Notes: generated from the letters alone by a model not told the origin. 64,000 nt of DNA from Vibrio neonatus (GCF_024346975.1 NZ_AP024885.1:2294001-2358000); one strand, 5' to 3'. Numbered from the stretch's first letter, positions 28,541 to 39,461 are shown. Program-made: numbers and translations.

Positions 28541-29110
28541 ATGAATTCAATGCAGTTTTTAGTGACTACCGCTTTTGATCTCTACATCATGATAGTCATT
28601 CTTCGAATTTGGTTGCAGGCGGCGCGAGCTGATTTCTACAACCCATTTTCTCAATTTATTGTTAAAGCTACGCAACCGGTATTAAAGCCACTACGTAGCA
28701 TCATTCCATCTATTGGCAGTGTCGATCTCGCAACATTGACCTTTGCTTATGTACTGTGTGTATTGAAGTTTGTATTGCTGATGCTAATCGCTTCAAATGG
28801 CGCAATGGCCTTTAGCCCTGATTTATTAATCATTGGCTTGATGGCATTAGTAAAAGCGGCGGGTAAATTGCTATTTTGGGTATTACTACTACGCGCTATT
28901 TTAAGCTGGGTAAGCCAAGGCCGTAGCCCTGTAGAATATGTATTCCACCAGCTAACAGAGCCTTTGCTTGCGCCTATTCGCCGTATTATTCCTGCCATGG
29001 GCGGGCTTGATCTGAGCGTATTGGTACTGTTTCTTGGTCTACAATTTGCCAACTACTTAATCGGCGATCTAACGACTAGCCTATTTGGTCCAATTTGGTA
29101 CGGACTATAA
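28541..29110 (+). CDS. yggT: YggT family membrane protein
   Basis: The 189-residue product has two tandem YGGT modules (each a pair of hydrophobic helices joined by RADFYNPFSQFIVKATQPVL-like and SPVEYVFHQLTEPLLAPIRR-like stretches), giving about four membrane segments. YggT of E. coli has been linked to osmotic shock resistance; the mechanism is unknown. It lies 17 bases after proC. Confidence 0.92.
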   Translation: MNSMQFLVTTAFDLYIMIVILRIWLQAARADFYNPFSQFIVKATQPVLKPLRSIIPSIGSVDLATLTFAYVLCVLKFVLLMLIASNGAMAFSPDLLIIGLMALVKAAGKLLFWVLLLRAILSWVSQGRSPVEYVFHQLTEPLLAPIRRIIPAMGGLDLSVLVLFLGLQFANYLIGDLTTSLFGPIWYGL

Positions 29111-29136
29111 TAGTCAACTCTCTCAAAGGGCGATAA

Positions 29137-29580
29137 ATGAAGAAGATATTCGGCGCATTCTTATGTGGCTTACTGTTAGCAAGCTTTGCCGTGCCAAGTT
29201 GGGCAGGACAATTTGTACGCATGAAGGATATTGAACTGCACTACTCGGCGTTCAATTCAACATTTATTGCCCCTAAAATTGCTCGTGAGCTAAAGCTCAA
29301 AAGAAACCCTTATGTCGCGCTGATCAACATCAGCGCACTGGATCTCTACAGTGTAGGAAAAAAGCCGACTCAAGTTACCCTAACGGGAACGGCGAAGAAC
29401 CTAATCGGTAATACCCGCACACTAACATTTAAAGAGATCACTCAAGGTGACGCTATCTATTATTTAGCCGAATTACCTATCACCGAAAATGAAACCTTCC
29501 GTTTTGAAATCAAAGCCGATGCAGGAACGAAAGGCAGTGGCATTCTTCGTTTTAATCAAACCTTCCATATTCAGGAGTAA
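29137..29580 (+). CDS. DUF4426 periplasmic protein
   Basis: The 147-residue product has a signal peptide ([23 protein letters not shown]) and a beta-rich mature domain containing [20 protein letters not shown] and [13 protein letters not shown], typical of DUF4426. The family is common in vibrios and pseudomonads between yggT and rdgB; function unknown. Five bases separate its stop from the rdgB start. Confidence 0.85.
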   Translation: MKKIFGAFLCGLLLASFAVPSWAGQFVRMKDIELHYSAFNSTFIAPKIARELKLKRNPYVALINISALDLYSVGKKPTQVTLTGTAKNLIGNTRTLTFKEITQGDAIYYLAELPITENETFRFEIKADAGTKGSGILRFNQTFHIQE

Positions 29581-29585
29581 TCCCT

Positions 29586-30188
29586 TTGTCTGCAAATAAA
29601 TTAGTACTAGCGACCGGAAACCAAGGCAAAGTACGCGAAATGGCCACCTTGTTAGCCGAGTTTGGGTTTGAAGTACAAGCGCAAAGTGAATACAAGGTCT
29701 CTGAAGTTGCAGAAACTGGCACTACCTTTATTGAAAACGCCATCATCAAAGCCCGTCACGCAGCGCAAGAAACTGGCCTACCAGCTATTGCCGATGACTC
29801 AGGTTTAGAAGTCGACTTTCTTAAAGGTGCACCGGGTATTTACTCTGCTCGCTTTGCTGGTGAAGACGCGACAGACCAACAAAACCTCACTAAGCTACTG
29901 GCAGAGCTTGATGGTGTACCACAAGCACAGCGCAGTGCACGTTTCCATTGCGTACTGGTATATATGCGCCACCACCTAGATCCAACTCCTATCGTATGTC
30001 ACGGTGTTTGGCAGGGCGAAATCCTAACCCAAGCACAAGGGGAAAATGGTTTTGGCTACGACCCAGTATTTTACGTACCAGAAGATGACTGCGCCTCAGC
30101 GCAACTAACACCTGAACGTAAAAAGCAGCTATCACATCGTGGCAAAGCACTGGCTGAATTATTCCAGAAGCTAAAACACGCTCTATGA
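29586..30188 (+). CDS. rdgB: XTP/dITP pyrophosphatase (RdgB/HAM1)
   Basis: The enzyme hydrolyses non-canonical purine triphosphates (ITP, XTP) to keep them out of DNA and RNA. The 200-residue product has [12 protein letters not shown] at residues 7-18, [11 protein letters not shown] with the catalytic Asp pair near 70, and the C-terminal GFGYDPVF and LSHRGKAL motifs. A TTG start at 29586 follows CAGGAG; no ATG is available in this frame. It overlaps hemW by four bases. Confidence 0.95.
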   Translation: MSANKLVLATGNQGKVREMATLLAEFGFEVQAQSEYKVSEVAETGTTFIENAIIKARHAAQETGLPAIADDSGLEVDFLKGAPGIYSARFAGEDATDQQNLTKLLAELDGVPQAQRSARFHCVLVYMRHHLDPTPIVCHGVWQGEILTQAQGENGFGYDPVFYVPEDDCASAQLTPERKKQLSHRGKALAELFQKLKHAL

Positions 30189-31369
30189 GCCAGTTAATAC
30201 CGCCATCACTGGGACTGTATATCCATATTCCGTGGTGCGTACAAAAATGCCCTTACTGTGACTTTAACTCACACGCTTTAAAGGGAGATATCCCCGAAGA
30301 TATTTATATCAATGCGCTGCTTGAAGATTTGGATGCAGACCTCGCCAGATATGCAGATTCAATTCAAGAGCGACAGCTCACTTCTATCTTTATTGGCGGC
30401 GGCACACCTAGCTTAATCTCGCCGCAAGAGATTGCGCGCTTGTTGCAAGGCGTAGAACAACGCATCGCCTTTAAAGACGGTATAGAAGTCACCATGGAAG
30501 CCAACCCCGGCACTATTGAGGCGGCACGTTTTGCTCAATATGTCGAAGCAGGCGTCACCCGCATGTCGATTGGGGTGCAGAGCTTTGAACAACAAAAGCT
30601 AGAACGTTTAGGGCGTATTCATGGTCAGGATGAAGCGGTTAATGCTGCTAAGTTAGCTCATCAAATTGGGCTAAATAGCTTTAATTTAGATCTTATGCAC
30701 GGCCTTCCAGATCAAAGCATAGCGCAAGCTCTGGTTGATTTAGAAAAGGCGATTGACCTTGCTCCTCCGCATCTGTCTTGGTATCAGCTCACCATTGAGC
30801 CCAATACCATGTTCTACTACAAAACTCCGACCTTACCGGATGACGATGATTTGTGGGATATCTTTGAACAAGGACATCAGAAGCTCAGCGACGCCGGTTA
30901 CGTGCAATATGAAATCTCGGGCTACAGCAAACCCGGATATCAATGCCAGCACAATCTCAATTATTGGCGCTTTGGTGACTACTTAGGTATTGGCTGTGGT
31001 TCACATGGTAAGGTGAGTTTTAGCGATGGTCGCATCGTGCGCACCACCAAAATAAAACACCCGCGTGGTTATTTAGCCGCTTATCAAAATATGGTGAAAC
31101 CCTATTTAGATCATGAGCACGAAGTGGCGGAGATTGATCGTCCGTTTGAGTTCTTTATGAATCGCTTTCGCTTGATAGAGGCTTGCCCAAAACAAGACTT
31201 TATTGATACTACAGGCTTAGCACTGAGCGCAGTGAAAGAGACGATGGATTGGGCTATTGGTATGGATTATGTCACTGAAACAGAGACTCATTGGCAGATC
31301 ACCCGTAAAGGAAAGCTGTTCTTAAATGACTTGCTAGAAGCTTTCATGGCTGACGAAGACGCCGACTAA
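30185..31369 (+). CDS. hemW: HemW, radical SAM haem chaperone-like protein
   Basis: The 394-residue product has the radical SAM cluster [13 protein letters not shown] (Cys-x3-Cys-x2-Cys with the HemW-type extra Cys region, residues about 18-30), [14 protein letters not shown] and the CGSHGKV segment. HemW binds haem and is thought to deliver it; it resembles coproporphyrinogen dehydrogenase HemN but lacks that activity. The rdgB-hemW pair is conserved in gammaproteobacteria. Confidence 0.94.
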   Translation: MSQLIPPSLGLYIHIPWCVQKCPYCDFNSHALKGDIPEDIYINALLEDLDADLARYADSIQERQLTSIFIGGGTPSLISPQEIARLLQGVEQRIAFKDGIEVTMEANPGTIEAARFAQYVEAGVTRMSIGVQSFEQQKLERLGRIHGQDEAVNAAKLAHQIGLNSFNLDLMHGLPDQSIAQALVDLEKAIDLAPPHLSWYQLTIEPNTMFYYKTPTLPDDDDLWDIFEQGHQKLSDAGYVQYEISGYSKPGYQCQHNLNYWRFGDYLGIGCGSHGKVSFSDGRIVRTTKIKHPRGYLAAYQNMVKPYLDHEHEVAEIDRPFEFFMNRFRLIEACPKQDFIDTTGLALSAVKETMDWAIGMDYVTETETHWQITRKGKLFLNDLLEAFMADEDAD

Positions 31370-31393
31370 CCCACTCCCTAATGCACTATTTTA

Positions 31394-31430
31394 TTTAGCC
31401 TCTCTATGCTCAGTATAAGGAGGCTTTTTT
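31394..31430. terminator. terminator between convergent hemW and glsB
   Basis: TAGCCTC pairs with GAGGCTTT around an internal loop, followed by a six-T run on the plus strand. Confidence 0.75.
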
Positions 31431-31431
31431 A

Positions 31432-32352
31432 TTAAAATATCGAACGGCCAATACGTTCAGATAACAACTCTAAAGCGCGAGTTCCCGCTAGCGAGTTCCC
31501 AGAAGCATCCAACTCTGGAGACCAAACTGCGATACTCATCTCACCCGGCACAACCGCAATAATCCCACCGCCAACACCAGATTTACCCGGCATACCAACT
31601 CGATAAGCAAACTCTCCTGCGCCATCATACAAACCACACGTCGCCAGCAAGGCATTTAATTGCTTGGTTTGGGTGGCGGTTATGATGCGTTTACCTGATG
31701 GAGCCAAACACCCTTTGTTCGCCAAATAACTAAAGGTTTTAGCCAGATCAACACAACTCATTTTTAACGCGCAAGCCGAAAAGTAATTGTGCAATACAGG
31801 GTGAACTTCACTATGAAAATTACCAAACGAGCGCATCAAATAAGCGATAGCGGCGTTACGGTCGCCGTGCAGCATTTCTGATGCCGCCACCACTTTGTCA
31901 TACACAATGCGTTCATCACCAGACAACTGACGGACAAACTCTAACAGGTAATGACGCGGCGCAGATAGACGGCAGTTTAATAGGTCTGATACTACAATCG
32001 CCCCAGCATTAATAAATGGATTACGCGGAATACCTTGCTCCATTTCAAGCTGAATCATGGAATTAAAAGCTTGCCCAGAAGGCTCTTTACCTACTCGTTG
32101 CCATATCTCTTGCGGATCATACAGTTGCATTGCCAAGGTTAAGCTCAGTGCTTTAGAAATCGACTGAATTGAAAACGGCTCGTCAGCATCTCCAGCTTTA
32201 AATACTTCACCTGTGTTGGTGTACACCGCAATGCCCAGTTTTTTATTTGAGACCTCAGCTAACGCAGGAATATAATCCGCCACTTTTCCTTGCCCTATTA
32301 ACGGAGCAACCTCTGTCAGAATGTCTTGTAATAGTTGAACGGTTGGTTTCAT
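31432..32352 (-). CDS. glsB: glutaminase
   Basis: The enzyme hydrolyses glutamine to glutamate and ammonia. The 306-residue product is a serine-dependent, beta-lactamase-fold glutaminase: catalytic Ser-x-x-Lys in [11 protein letters not shown] near residue 64, [17 protein letters not shown] and C-terminal [15 protein letters not shown]. Length matches E. coli YbaS/YneH-type enzymes. It stands alone between convergent hemW and a MITE-like repeat. Confidence 0.95.
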   Translation of the reverse strand: MKPTVQLLQDILTEVAPLIGQGKVADYIPALAEVSNKKLGIAVYTNTGEVFKAGDADEPFSIQSISKALSLTLAMQLYDPQEIWQRVGKEPSGQAFNSMIQLEMEQGIPRNPFINAGAIVVSDLLNCRLSAPRHYLLEFVRQLSGDERIVYDKVVAASEMLHGDRNAAIAYLMRSFGNFHSEVHPVLHNYFSACALKMSCVDLAKTFSYLANKGCLAPSGKRIITATQTKQLNALLATCGLYDGAGEFAYRVGMPGKSGVGGGIIAVVPGEMSIAVWSPELDASGNSLAGTRALELLSERIGRSIF

Positions 32353-32410
32353 CTTTTACCTTCTTTCATAGACAACAAAGCCAACACTAAGTTGGCTTTC
32401 TAATGAAGTA

Positions 32411-32572
32411 ATACCAGTCGTTCTAAATAACTGGTCATTCTAGCTTGTTAAAATGCTCGATAAGGGCGTTAGAACTTTTGATTGTAGAATAACTACTTAT
32501 CGAAAAATTCTGCCTTGTTCTCGAGCATTTTTCCTGCGCTAGCTCTGATCACTTACTTAGTGTGATTGGTAT
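32411..32572. mobile_element. 162-bp MITE-like repeat, copy 2
   Basis: Same length and near-identical sequence to 5862-6023, with ends ATACCAGTC and GATTGGTAT. It sits 4 bases past the stop codon of the methyltransferase gene and may act as that gene's 3-prime hairpin. Confidence 0.8.
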
Positions 32573-32576
32573 AAAA

Positions 32577-33608
32577 TTAAGGCTTAACAGCAATAAATAT
32601 ATTTCGATTTATGGATTGGTCCACTCGGTGCAGATAACCGATATAAGGTTCTTGATCTTGCACCTCAAAACCTTGCTTGGCGAACAACTCCGCGAGCTCA
32701 GTCCATTTCAAAGTAAATTCATTAAACGACAATACAATTGAACCCTTAGGTTTTAATACGCTCTTCCAAGCCGGTAGCGCCTCTTCTAGAAGCTCTAACG
32801 GGCTACGAGCCATCTTTGTATCTTTTGCACTTTTACTGCCGTGCTGAACGCCGTAGGGAAGATCTGACACCATCACATCACAAGAATTCTTTTTGATGAT
32901 TTGATTTACAATGCGAGTATCCGATGCATACAGCTTCAGTGATTGGCCTTGATCTTTAATAAACGCTTCTTTGGTCACCGCTGCATTCACGACAAAACCA
33001 TCAGCAATTTTTTTACCGCCAGCACCTGTGCGTTTCTCTTTGGTCACTTTATGCTTATAACGACCATTTTTCATGTACTTAACGATAAATGTTTGGATCT
33101 CTTGAACCCATTTAGCGTTAATTTCTACTCCCATCACATCTAGACCTTGAATCAAACCTTCATACAAAGTCGTGCCTTTGCCACACATTGGGTCCATTAA
33201 ACACTTACGCTGGCTGTCCGTTTTAGCCGCACTAAGACCAAGGTTAACCATCAAGCGAGTAAACTGCTCATTGGTTTTGCCTGTATATCTGAGTATTTGG
33301 CTCATGCTTTCAGGAAAAGTATTAAAGGCTTGTGGCTGCAAAGGTTTCAACAAACCGCTATCCATTACTTGGAAGATGGCGTAATAGATAGACGATGAGG
33401 ACAACCTTTGTAGCTGTGCGTCATCAAGTTGTTGTTCTGTTTCAAATACCAAAGCCGCAGGTAAACCGATATCTTTTTCAGTGACCTCATCAACTGCAAT
33501 ATCCATAGAAGAAAGGATTGCTTTTAGCTCAGAGCAAGCAATCTTTACTGCGGTATCAAAGTAGATTCGATTGTGACCGGGGTTGGCCAAGATAGCGTAT
33601 TGAAACAT
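32577..33608 (-). CDS. UPF0020-type SAM-dependent methyltransferase
   Basis: The 343-residue product has a Rossmann-fold methyltransferase domain in its second half: SAM loop DPMCGKGTTLYE (about residue 147), VMGVEINAKW, and catalytic SDLPYG (about residue 256), which is the N/D-L-P-Y-G type used for amino-methylation of bases in tRNA or rRNA (TRM11/RlmL group). The N-terminal 130 residues would be the RNA-recognition part. The target is unknown. It lies in the same direction as trmB. Confidence 0.8.
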   Translation of the reverse strand: MFQYAILANPGHNRIYFDTAVKIACSELKAILSSMDIAVDEVTEKDIGLPAALVFETEQQLDDAQLQRLSSSSIYYAIFQVMDSGLLKPLQPQAFNTFPESMSQILRYTGKTNEQFTRLMVNLGLSAAKTDSQRKCLMDPMCGKGTTLYEGLIQGLDVMGVEINAKWVQEIQTFIVKYMKNGRYKHKVTKEKRTGAGGKKIADGFVVNAAVTKEAFIKDQGQSLKLYASDTRIVNQIIKKNSCDVMVSDLPYGVQHGSKSAKDTKMARSPLELLEEALPAWKSVLKPKGSIVLSFNEFTLKWTELAELFAKQGFEVQDQEPYIGYLHRVDQSINRNIFIAVKP

Positions 33609-33710
33609 CCAAAAACCTTAATTTGAATTATTGAGAATAAAAAAGGAGCTACATTGGTAGCCCCTAGAATAGAGAATCAGTCGCCCCACATATAACGGGA
33701 CTACATGAGA

Positions 33711-34430
33711 CTAAACTGTGCGCTTGTATTTAATGTCCCAAACGCCGTGACCTAAACGATGACCACGCGCTTCAAACTTAGTTAAAGGACGCTCGTCAGG
33801 GCGAGGAACATAATCGCCATCAGTGGCAATGTTAGCAAAACCCGGTGCTTGGTTCATAACTTCAACCATATGCTCAGCGTAGTTTTCCCAGTCAGTTGCC
33901 ATGTGGAAAACACCAGAATCTAGTTGAAGTTTAGCACGTACCATTTCGGCAAAATCAAGCTGAACGATACGACGCTTATGGTGACGCTTTTTATGCCAAG
34001 GGTCTGGGAAGAATAATTGTAGCGTATGCAAGCTACTATCAGGAATCATGTGAGCGAACACTTCTACAGCATCGTGACACATTACGCGCAGGTTAGTCAC
34101 ACCTGCATCACGCGCTAAACCAAGGCAAGCACCCACGCCAGGACGGTGAACTTCAATACCGATGAAGTTTTTCTCTGGAGAGGCTTTTGCCATTTCTACT
34201 AGAGAGGTGCCCATACCAAAGCCAATCTCTAATACTACTGGGTTGTTATTGCCAAATACTTGCGCCCAGTCTAATAATTCGTTCTGGTAATCGATGCCCA
34301 TTGTTGGCCAGCATTCATTCAAAGCTGTTTCCTGACCTTTAGTCAATCGACCTTCTCGACGTACAAAGCTGCGGATCTTTCTCACCAGCTTGCCATCTTC
34401 GGTGTATTCGTTAGTCGTTACTTCGCTCAT
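33711..34430 (-). CDS. trmB: tRNA (guanine-N7-)-methyltransferase TrmB
   Basis: TrmB makes m7G46 in tRNA. The 239-residue product shows [16 protein letters not shown] (SAM loop, about residue 72), [12 protein letters not shown], and the family signature [20 protein letters not shown]. It is divergent from mutY, which is the conserved arrangement in vibrios and enterics. Confidence 0.96.
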   Translation of the reverse strand: MSEVTTNEYTEDGKLVRKIRSFVRREGRLTKGQETALNECWPTMGIDYQNELLDWAQVFGNNNPVVLEIGFGMGTSLVEMAKASPEKNFIGIEVHRPGVGACLGLARDAGVTNLRVMCHDAVEVFAHMIPDSSLHTLQLFFPDPWHKKRHHKRRIVQLDFAEMVRAKLQLDSGVFHMATDWENYAEHMVEVMNQAPGFANIATDGDYVPRPDERPLTKFEARGHRLGHGVWDIKYKRTV

Positions 34431-34642
34431 TCTGTTTGTTGCCTGCTCATCGATTAATCAAAGCGGGAATTATCCAAAGAATTCTTCAATACGCAAGTGT
34501 ATAAACCACTTCAATAGCAAATTATTCCAATTTCCACGCATATTCGCCGTAAGTTGCGTTTATTCCACACAAACTCAGTTTTACTTCCTTACACTATTAT
34601 GGTGCAATTTCTGATCTTTGATGACTAATTTATGGGCTCTCA

Positions 34643-35695
34643 GTGACACCATTCGCAAATCAAATACTCAACTGGTATCAAAAATACGGACGCAAATATC
34701 TGCCGTGGCAGCATGACAAAACCGCTTACAGAGTTTGGCTCTCTGAAATCATGCTCCAACAAACTCAAGTAGCCACGGTTATTCCCTATTTTGAGCGCTT
34801 CATCGAACAGTTTCCGGATGTGACTTCACTTGCCAATGCCCCTATTGATGAAGTGCTGCATCTATGGACTGGCCTTGGTTATTACGCACGTGCGCGCAAT
34901 TTACATAAGTGTGCACAAATAGTGATCACACAATACCAAGCAGAGTTTCCCCTAGATATTGAACAGCTTAATGCCCTACCCGGCATTGGGCGTTCGACCG
35001 CAGGCGCCATTTTATCTTCGGTCTTTAAACTGCCACACGCTATTCTTGATGGAAACGTAAAGCGAGTGCTTGCGCGCAGTTATGCTATCGACGGTTGGCC
35101 GGGGAAAAAGGCGGTCGAAAACCAATTGTGGGCAGTGGCGATAGAAAATACCCCACAACAAAGGGTAGATGAATATAACCAAGCTATGATGGATATGGGG
35201 GCTATGATTTGTACTCGTAGCAAGCCTAAATGTTCATTGTGTCCAGTATCGGAGCATTGCGTAGCCTATAAGCAACACACGCCAACGGACTACCCTGGTA
35301 AAAAACCGAAAAAGGAAAAACCGACCAAGCAAGTGTGGTTTGTAATTCTGCACTATAAAGATGAAGTTTGGCTTGAACAGAGGCCATCGTCTGGAATTTG
35401 GGGAGGATTACACTGTTTTCCTGAGCAAAACAGTGCCGATATTGATTATTTTTTACAGACATTTAATTGCCCACAAAGCGATATAGATAATGCTAAAACA
35501 TTGATTACGTTCAAACATACATTTAGCCATTACCATTTAGACATAACACCTGTTCTAATAAACCTATCGCAACGACCTAGCCTTATAATGGAACAAAGCC
35601 AAGGTCTTTGGTATAACTTGTCTCAACCACAGAAACTAGGTCTGGCTGCACCGGTTAAGAACCTGTTAGCAAACCTTAAGTATGATCTAACATAA
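34643..35695 (+). CDS. mutY: A/G-specific adenine glycosylase MutY
   Basis: MutY removes adenine mispaired with 8-oxoguanine. The 350-residue product has the catalytic Glu in [10 protein letters not shown] (residue near 30), the helix-hairpin-helix [13 protein letters not shown], an iron-sulfur cluster from four Cys in [17 protein letters not shown], and a C-terminal NUDIX-like domain (from about residue 225). The start is GTG at 34643. It leads mutY-yggX-mltC. Confidence 0.95.
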   Translation: MTPFANQILNWYQKYGRKYLPWQHDKTAYRVWLSEIMLQQTQVATVIPYFERFIEQFPDVTSLANAPIDEVLHLWTGLGYYARARNLHKCAQIVITQYQAEFPLDIEQLNALPGIGRSTAGAILSSVFKLPHAILDGNVKRVLARSYAIDGWPGKKAVENQLWAVAIENTPQQRVDEYNQAMMDMGAMICTRSKPKCSLCPVSEHCVAYKQHTPTDYPGKKPKKEKPTKQVWFVILHYKDEVWLEQRPSSGIWGGLHCFPEQNSADIDYFLQTFNCPQSDIDNAKTLITFKHTFSHYHLDITPVLINLSQRPSLIMEQSQGLWYNLSQPQKLGLAAPVKNLLANLKYDLT

Positions 35696-35704
35696 GGAAC
35701 ACTC

Positions 35705-35977
35705 ATGAGCCGCACAGTATTTTGCGAACATCTAAAAAAAGATGCCGATGGTCTAGATTTTCAACTTTACCCAGGTGAACTAGGTAAACGTATATTTGAT
35801 GGTATTTCGAAAGAAGCTTGGGCTATGTGGCAAAGCAAACAAACCATGCTAATTAACGAAAAGAAATTAAATATGATGGATCCTGAACATCGCAAACTAC
35901 TTGAAACAGAAATGGTAAATTTCCTGTTTGAAGGAAAAGAAGTCGTGATCGATGGTTACACACCACCAAGTGAGTAA
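35705..35977 (+). CDS. yggX: Fe(2+) trafficking protein YggX
   Basis: The 90-residue product has the conserved Cys7 ([10 protein letters not shown]), [11 protein letters not shown] and [21 protein letters not shown] helix. YggX protects iron-sulfur clusters from oxidation and aids their repair. It follows mutY by 9 bases; MutY is itself an iron-sulfur enzyme. Confidence 0.95.
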   Translation: MSRTVFCEHLKKDADGLDFQLYPGELGKRIFDGISKEAWAMWQSKQTMLINEKKLNMMDPEHRKLLETEMVNFLFEGKEVVIDGYTPPSE

Positions 35978-35982
35978 TTCTA

Positions 35983-36010
35983 TAGAGTGGCGCTAGCCAC
36001 TCTTTTTTTG
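35983..36010 (+). terminator. terminator between yggX and mltC
   Basis: AGAGTGGC-GCTA-GCCACTCT followed by seven T. Confidence 0.88.
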
Positions 36011-36037
36011 ACCTTTATTTTTAGCTTTTGGATACCA

Positions 36038-37177
36038 ATGAGAAAACTGCTCTATTTCGCCCTTCCTCTCATACTCGCCGGTTGTAGTCGTGAATTTGTC
36101 GAAAAAATCTATGACGTAAACTACGAACCAACCAGTCGATTTGCGGCGCACAATCTAGCCCCAATGCCGGGACAATTTGAAAAAGATACCGATGCCCTAG
36201 ATGCTTTAATGAATAGCTTCACTGGGGATATCGAGAAGAAGTGGGGTAAAGACCAAGTCAAAGTGGCGGGTAAAAGTAACTATGTTAAATACATAGATAA
36301 CTACGACAGCCGCGCCGATGTTAACTTCTCAACCGGCAAGATCGTCATCGAAACCATTGCCTCTGACGATCCAAAAGCACACTTAAAAACCGCGATTATT
36401 ACCACGTTGCTGACGCCAGATGATCCTGCGCATGTGGATCTATTCTCTTCATCCAACATTAAATTAAAGGGTGAACCCTTTTTATATCAACAAGTTGTCG
36501 ACCAAGATAATAAAGCGATTCAATGGAATTGGCGCGCCAACAGATTTGCCGATTACCTGATTGCGCACAAAATGAAGACCAAGAAAGTGGACTTCAAAAT
36601 AGCGCATTATGTTGAAATCCCTATGGTGTCCAGTCACTCCAATGTTCGTTCGTATAAGTACGCCAGCATAGTGAGAAAAGCCTCTCAGCGTTACGATATT
36701 CCTGAAGATCTGATTTATGCCATCATCAAAACAGAGAGTAGCTTTAACCCATATGCGGTAAGTTGGGCTAATGCTTATGGTTTGATGCAAGTGGTTCCGA
36801 AAACCGCTGGCGCGGATGTATTTAAGCTAGTGAAGAAAAAATCAGGCATGCCTTCTCCTGAGTATCTGTTCAATCCTGAAAACAACATTGATGTTGGTAC
36901 GGCCTATTTCCACATATTAAGAACGCGCTACCTTAAAGACGTGAAAAACTTCCTCTCTTTAGAGTATGCCATGATCTCTGCCTACAACGGCGGTACGGGT
37001 GGAGTGCTAAATACTTTTGATCGAAATAGCCGTAGCAATGCAATGAGACACATAAATTCGCTAAATCCGAGCCAAGTTTTTTGGGCATTAACCCATAAAC
37101 ATCCGAATGCGGAGTCTCGACGCTACTTAGAGAAAGTGACCAAGTACAAACGGGAATTTAATCAAAGTAAGAGATAA
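36038..37177 (+). CDS. mltC: membrane-bound lytic murein transglycosylase C
   Basis: MltC cleaves peptidoglycan glycan strands at the outer membrane. The 379-residue product has a lipoprotein signal (MRKLLYFALPLILAGC, lipobox LAGC at residues 13-16), an N-terminal DUF3393 domain, and a C-terminal SLT domain with the catalytic Glu in TESSFNPYAVSWANAYGLMQ. The in-frame ATG at 35987 lies in the terminator region and is rejected as start. Confidence 0.94.
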   Translation: MRKLLYFALPLILAGCSREFVEKIYDVNYEPTSRFAAHNLAPMPGQFEKDTDALDALMNSFTGDIEKKWGKDQVKVAGKSNYVKYIDNYDSRADVNFSTGKIVIETIASDDPKAHLKTAIITTLLTPDDPAHVDLFSSSNIKLKGEPFLYQQVVDQDNKAIQWNWRANRFADYLIAHKMKTKKVDFKIAHYVEIPMVSSHSNVRSYKYASIVRKASQRYDIPEDLIYAIIKTESSFNPYAVSWANAYGLMQVVPKTAGADVFKLVKKKSGMPSPEYLFNPENNIDVGTAYFHILRTRYLKDVKNFLSLEYAMISAYNGGTGGVLNTFDRNSRSNAMRHINSLNPSQVFWALTHKHPNAESRRYLEKVTKYKREFNQSKR

Positions 37178-37241
37178 TTTGACCAATATGCTCAAATAAA
37201 AAGCAAACAACACAGTTTTTGAAAAAAAACCGAAAAACAAG

Positions 37242-37270
37242 TTGACGGATCCCTTAAAAATACGTTTAAT
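37242..37270 (+). promoter_or_regulatory. promoter of tRNA array 1
   Basis: TTGACG at 37242-37247, a 17-base spacer and TTTAAT at 37265-37270, followed by a GC-rich discriminator before the first tRNA. The GC-rich stretch is typical of stringently controlled stable RNA promoters. Confidence 0.75.
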
Positions 37271-37281
37271 AGCGCTCCGTT

Positions 37282-37357
37282 GCCCGGATAGCTCAGTCGG
37301 TAGAGCAGAGGATTGAAAATCCTCGTGTCGGTGGTTCGATTCCGCCTCCGGGCACCA
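37282..37357 (+). tRNA. tRNA-Phe (GAA)
   Basis: A 76-nt cloverleaf with acceptor stem GCCCGGA/TCCGGGC, anticodon stem GGATT-GAA-AATCC and encoded CCA. Confidence 0.97.
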
Positions 37358-37410
37358 CAATTTGTTGTTGGTGTTCATGTAACGTCAACGAAGCAATAAG
37401 AATATAGTGT

Positions 37411-37486
<76 letters not shown>

Positions 37487-37493
37487 TTCTTTT

Positions 37494-37569
37494 GCCTCGA
37501 TAGCTCAGTCGGTAGAGCAGAGGATTGAAAATCCTCGTGTCGGTGGTTCGATTCCGCCTCGAGGCACCA
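37494..37569 (+). tRNA. tRNA-Phe (GAA), variant acceptor stem
   Basis: Identical to the other tRNA-Phe genes except that the acceptor stem is GCCTCGA/TCGAGGC, so changes on one side are compensated on the other and pairing is kept. Confidence 0.97.
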
Positions 37570-37608
37570 TTATTTGGTGCGTAACACGATAAGTGTTGCT
37601 CAAATAAT

Positions 37609-37684
37609 TCCCCTTTAGTTCAGTTGGTAGAACGGCGGACTGTTAATCCGTATGTCGCAAGTTCAAGTCTTGCAAGGGGAGCCA
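37609..37684 (+). tRNA. tRNA-Asn (GTT)
   Basis: A 76-nt cloverleaf with acceptor stem TCCCCTT/AAGGGGA, anticodon GTT in GGACT-GTT-AATCC and encoded CCA. Confidence 0.97.
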
Positions 37685-37690
37685 CATTAT

Positions 37691-37720
37691 AAGCCCTAGT
37701 CTTCGGACTGGGGCTTTTTT
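37691..37720 (+). terminator. terminator of tRNA array 1
   Basis: AAGCCCTAGTC-TTCG-GACTGGGGCTT with a UUCG tetraloop, followed by TTTT. A copy closes array 2. Confidence 0.92.
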
Positions 37721-38102
37721 GTATCTACATGATTCCTCATCACAGCAGCAAAACAATACGTTCTACTCTTACCCCTATTTGCTTGCTCGCTAAAGGCACT
37801 TCTAAAACCAAGAATGGCTAATAAACCTAGTGCACAACAATTCAGCAGCGTGAATTTTATCCCCCCTCTATTGTCAGCTAATCAGCAAAGCCAGCCGTTA
37901 ATTAGTGATTACTCAATTAGATCTCGATACTGAGGGTGAAAAGTCACACATTTAGCCGCATATCTTCAACACAGGGTATGCAAGCACTCTAATAGAGAAA
38001 ACGTAATGACGAATTAATTGATGAAAAAACCGCTCTTTTATACACAAAACATACACTTCGGACTAGAATTTCGCCAAGTGGAAGATTTTTTGCATTTTTT
38101 TG
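37721..38102. other. gene-free spacer between tRNA arrays
   Basis: No gene, tRNA remnant or recognisable repeat is seen. The right end carries the promoter of the second array. Confidence 0.6.
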
Positions 38103-38131
38103 TTGACCTTAAAACCGAAAAACCGTTTAAT
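38103..38131 (+). promoter_or_regulatory. promoter of tRNA array 2
   Basis: TTGACC at 38103-38108, a 17-base spacer and TTTAAT at 38126-38131, then a C-rich discriminator. It parallels the array 1 promoter. Confidence 0.75.
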
Positions 38132-38141
38132 ACCCCCCGTC

Positions 38142-38217
38142 GCCCGGATAGCTCAGTCGGTAGAGCAGAGGATTGAAAATCCTCGTGTCGGTGGTTCGAT
38201 TCCGCCTCCGGGCACCA
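38142..38217 (+). tRNA. tRNA-Phe (GAA)
   Basis: Identical to the gene at 37282; the spacer after it is also similar, showing array duplication. Confidence 0.97.
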
Positions 38218-38269
38218 CAATTTATTGTTGGTGTTCAAAGAACGTCAATGAAGTAAAAGAATATAGTGT

Positions 38270-38345
<76 letters not shown>

Positions 38346-38367
38346 TTTATTTAGTTTTAAAAGTAAT

Positions 38368-38443
38368 TCCCCTTTAGTTCAGTTGGTAGAACGGCGGACT
38401 GTTAATCCGTATGTCGCAAGTTCAAGTCTTGCAAGGGGAGCCA
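38368..38443 (+). tRNA. tRNA-Asn (GTT)
   Basis: Identical to the gene at 37609. Confidence 0.97.
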
Positions 38444-38477
38444 CATTATAGTCAATAGCAAAAGCTGTTGATCAGGC

Positions 38478-38553
<76 letters not shown>

Positions 38554-38575
38554 TTTATTTAGTTTTAAAAGTAAT

Positions 38576-38651
38576 TCCCCTTTAGTTCAGTTGGTAGAAC
38601 GGCGGACTGTTAATCCGTATGTCGCAAGTTCAAGTCTTGCAAGGGGAGCCA
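38576..38651 (+). tRNA. tRNA-Asn (GTT)
   Basis: Identical to the other two tRNA-Asn genes; the 22-base spacer before it repeats the spacer before the copy at 38368. Confidence 0.97.
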
Positions 38652-38657
38652 CATTAT

Positions 38658-38687
38658 AAGCCCTAGTCTTCGGACTGGGGCTTTTTT
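38658..38687 (+). terminator. terminator of tRNA array 2
   Basis: Same UUCG hairpin and T run as at 37691. Confidence 0.92.
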
Positions 38688-39290
38688 GTATCTGCACGAT
38701 CTTGTCTCTATCACTATAACTTTCAAGCTATAGCGCTTGTAAACTTATCCTCTTCTCTCATAAGCACATTCCCTTATAAACTCACTCTCTTTCCTGCTCG
38801 GGCACTTTTTATCTCAATTCAACATTCAAGTCGTCATACGGCTATCTGCTCTTTTAAGCCGCTAGAATGACATATTAGTATAAAGCGCTAACCTAACCCC
38901 TCCCCTCGCTACCTAGCTCACTGCAAGCGCTCAAGACACGATGCTGCCTATATAATGGTATCTATTTATTCTTTCACGCTGTTAATAAGCGTTACAGAGC
39001 AAATTTTGCTGGTTTGTATTCCACTCTCCGATAAAGGTTTAGATAAAGGTATCGTTGCGACTCAAAAGCATGCCGTTTCTCCCCAGAAACATGAAGTCCC
39101 TATCCAAAAGCATGAATGAGCGAATTACTAGCAAGCACGTAACAATCCATATATGAATACCATCACATCATTTATGTAATTTTATTACAATTTATTTCAA
39201 TCAGCCTTGGTTGTTCATTATGCAATCAAAAAACAGCCATTATCCGAGCAAGTGTTGCTGTTAATTTGTGTAAAACTTTAAAAAACGAGA
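38688..39290. other. gene-free region between tRNAs and the mannitol operon
   Basis: About 600 bases without a credible gene or RNA on either strand. The right boundary leads into the CRP-rich mtlA promoter region. Confidence 0.6.
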
Positions 39291-39461
39291 TCTAGATCAC
39301 TAATTATTTTATTCAACTAAACTCTAAAACGTTATCTAGATCACCTTTAATTGAGAATCAATATCATCTAAACTACTGTGTAATTTACTGACACGCATTT
39401 ATTGTGACTCAGATCACCAAGTTAAAAGTTTGATCTGATTCTTTATGTGATTTAAGTCACG
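39291..39461 (+). promoter_or_regulatory. mtlA control region with several CRP-like sites
   Basis: Two good CRP sites are visible: TGTGA-CTCAGA-TCAC at 39403-39417 and TGTGA-TTTAAG-TCAC at 39446-39460. Two weaker half-sites TCTAGATCAC lie at 39291 and 39335, 44 bases apart. E. coli mtlA is also controlled by several CRP sites, so activation by cAMP-CRP is likely. Confidence 0.75.

Noticed and set aside
37127..37378. Minus-strand open frame over the tRNA array (MNTNNKLWCPEAESNHRH), repeated at 38038-38238
   Set aside because: It is the antisense of tRNA-Phe; the repeated peptide follows from the duplicated tRNA.
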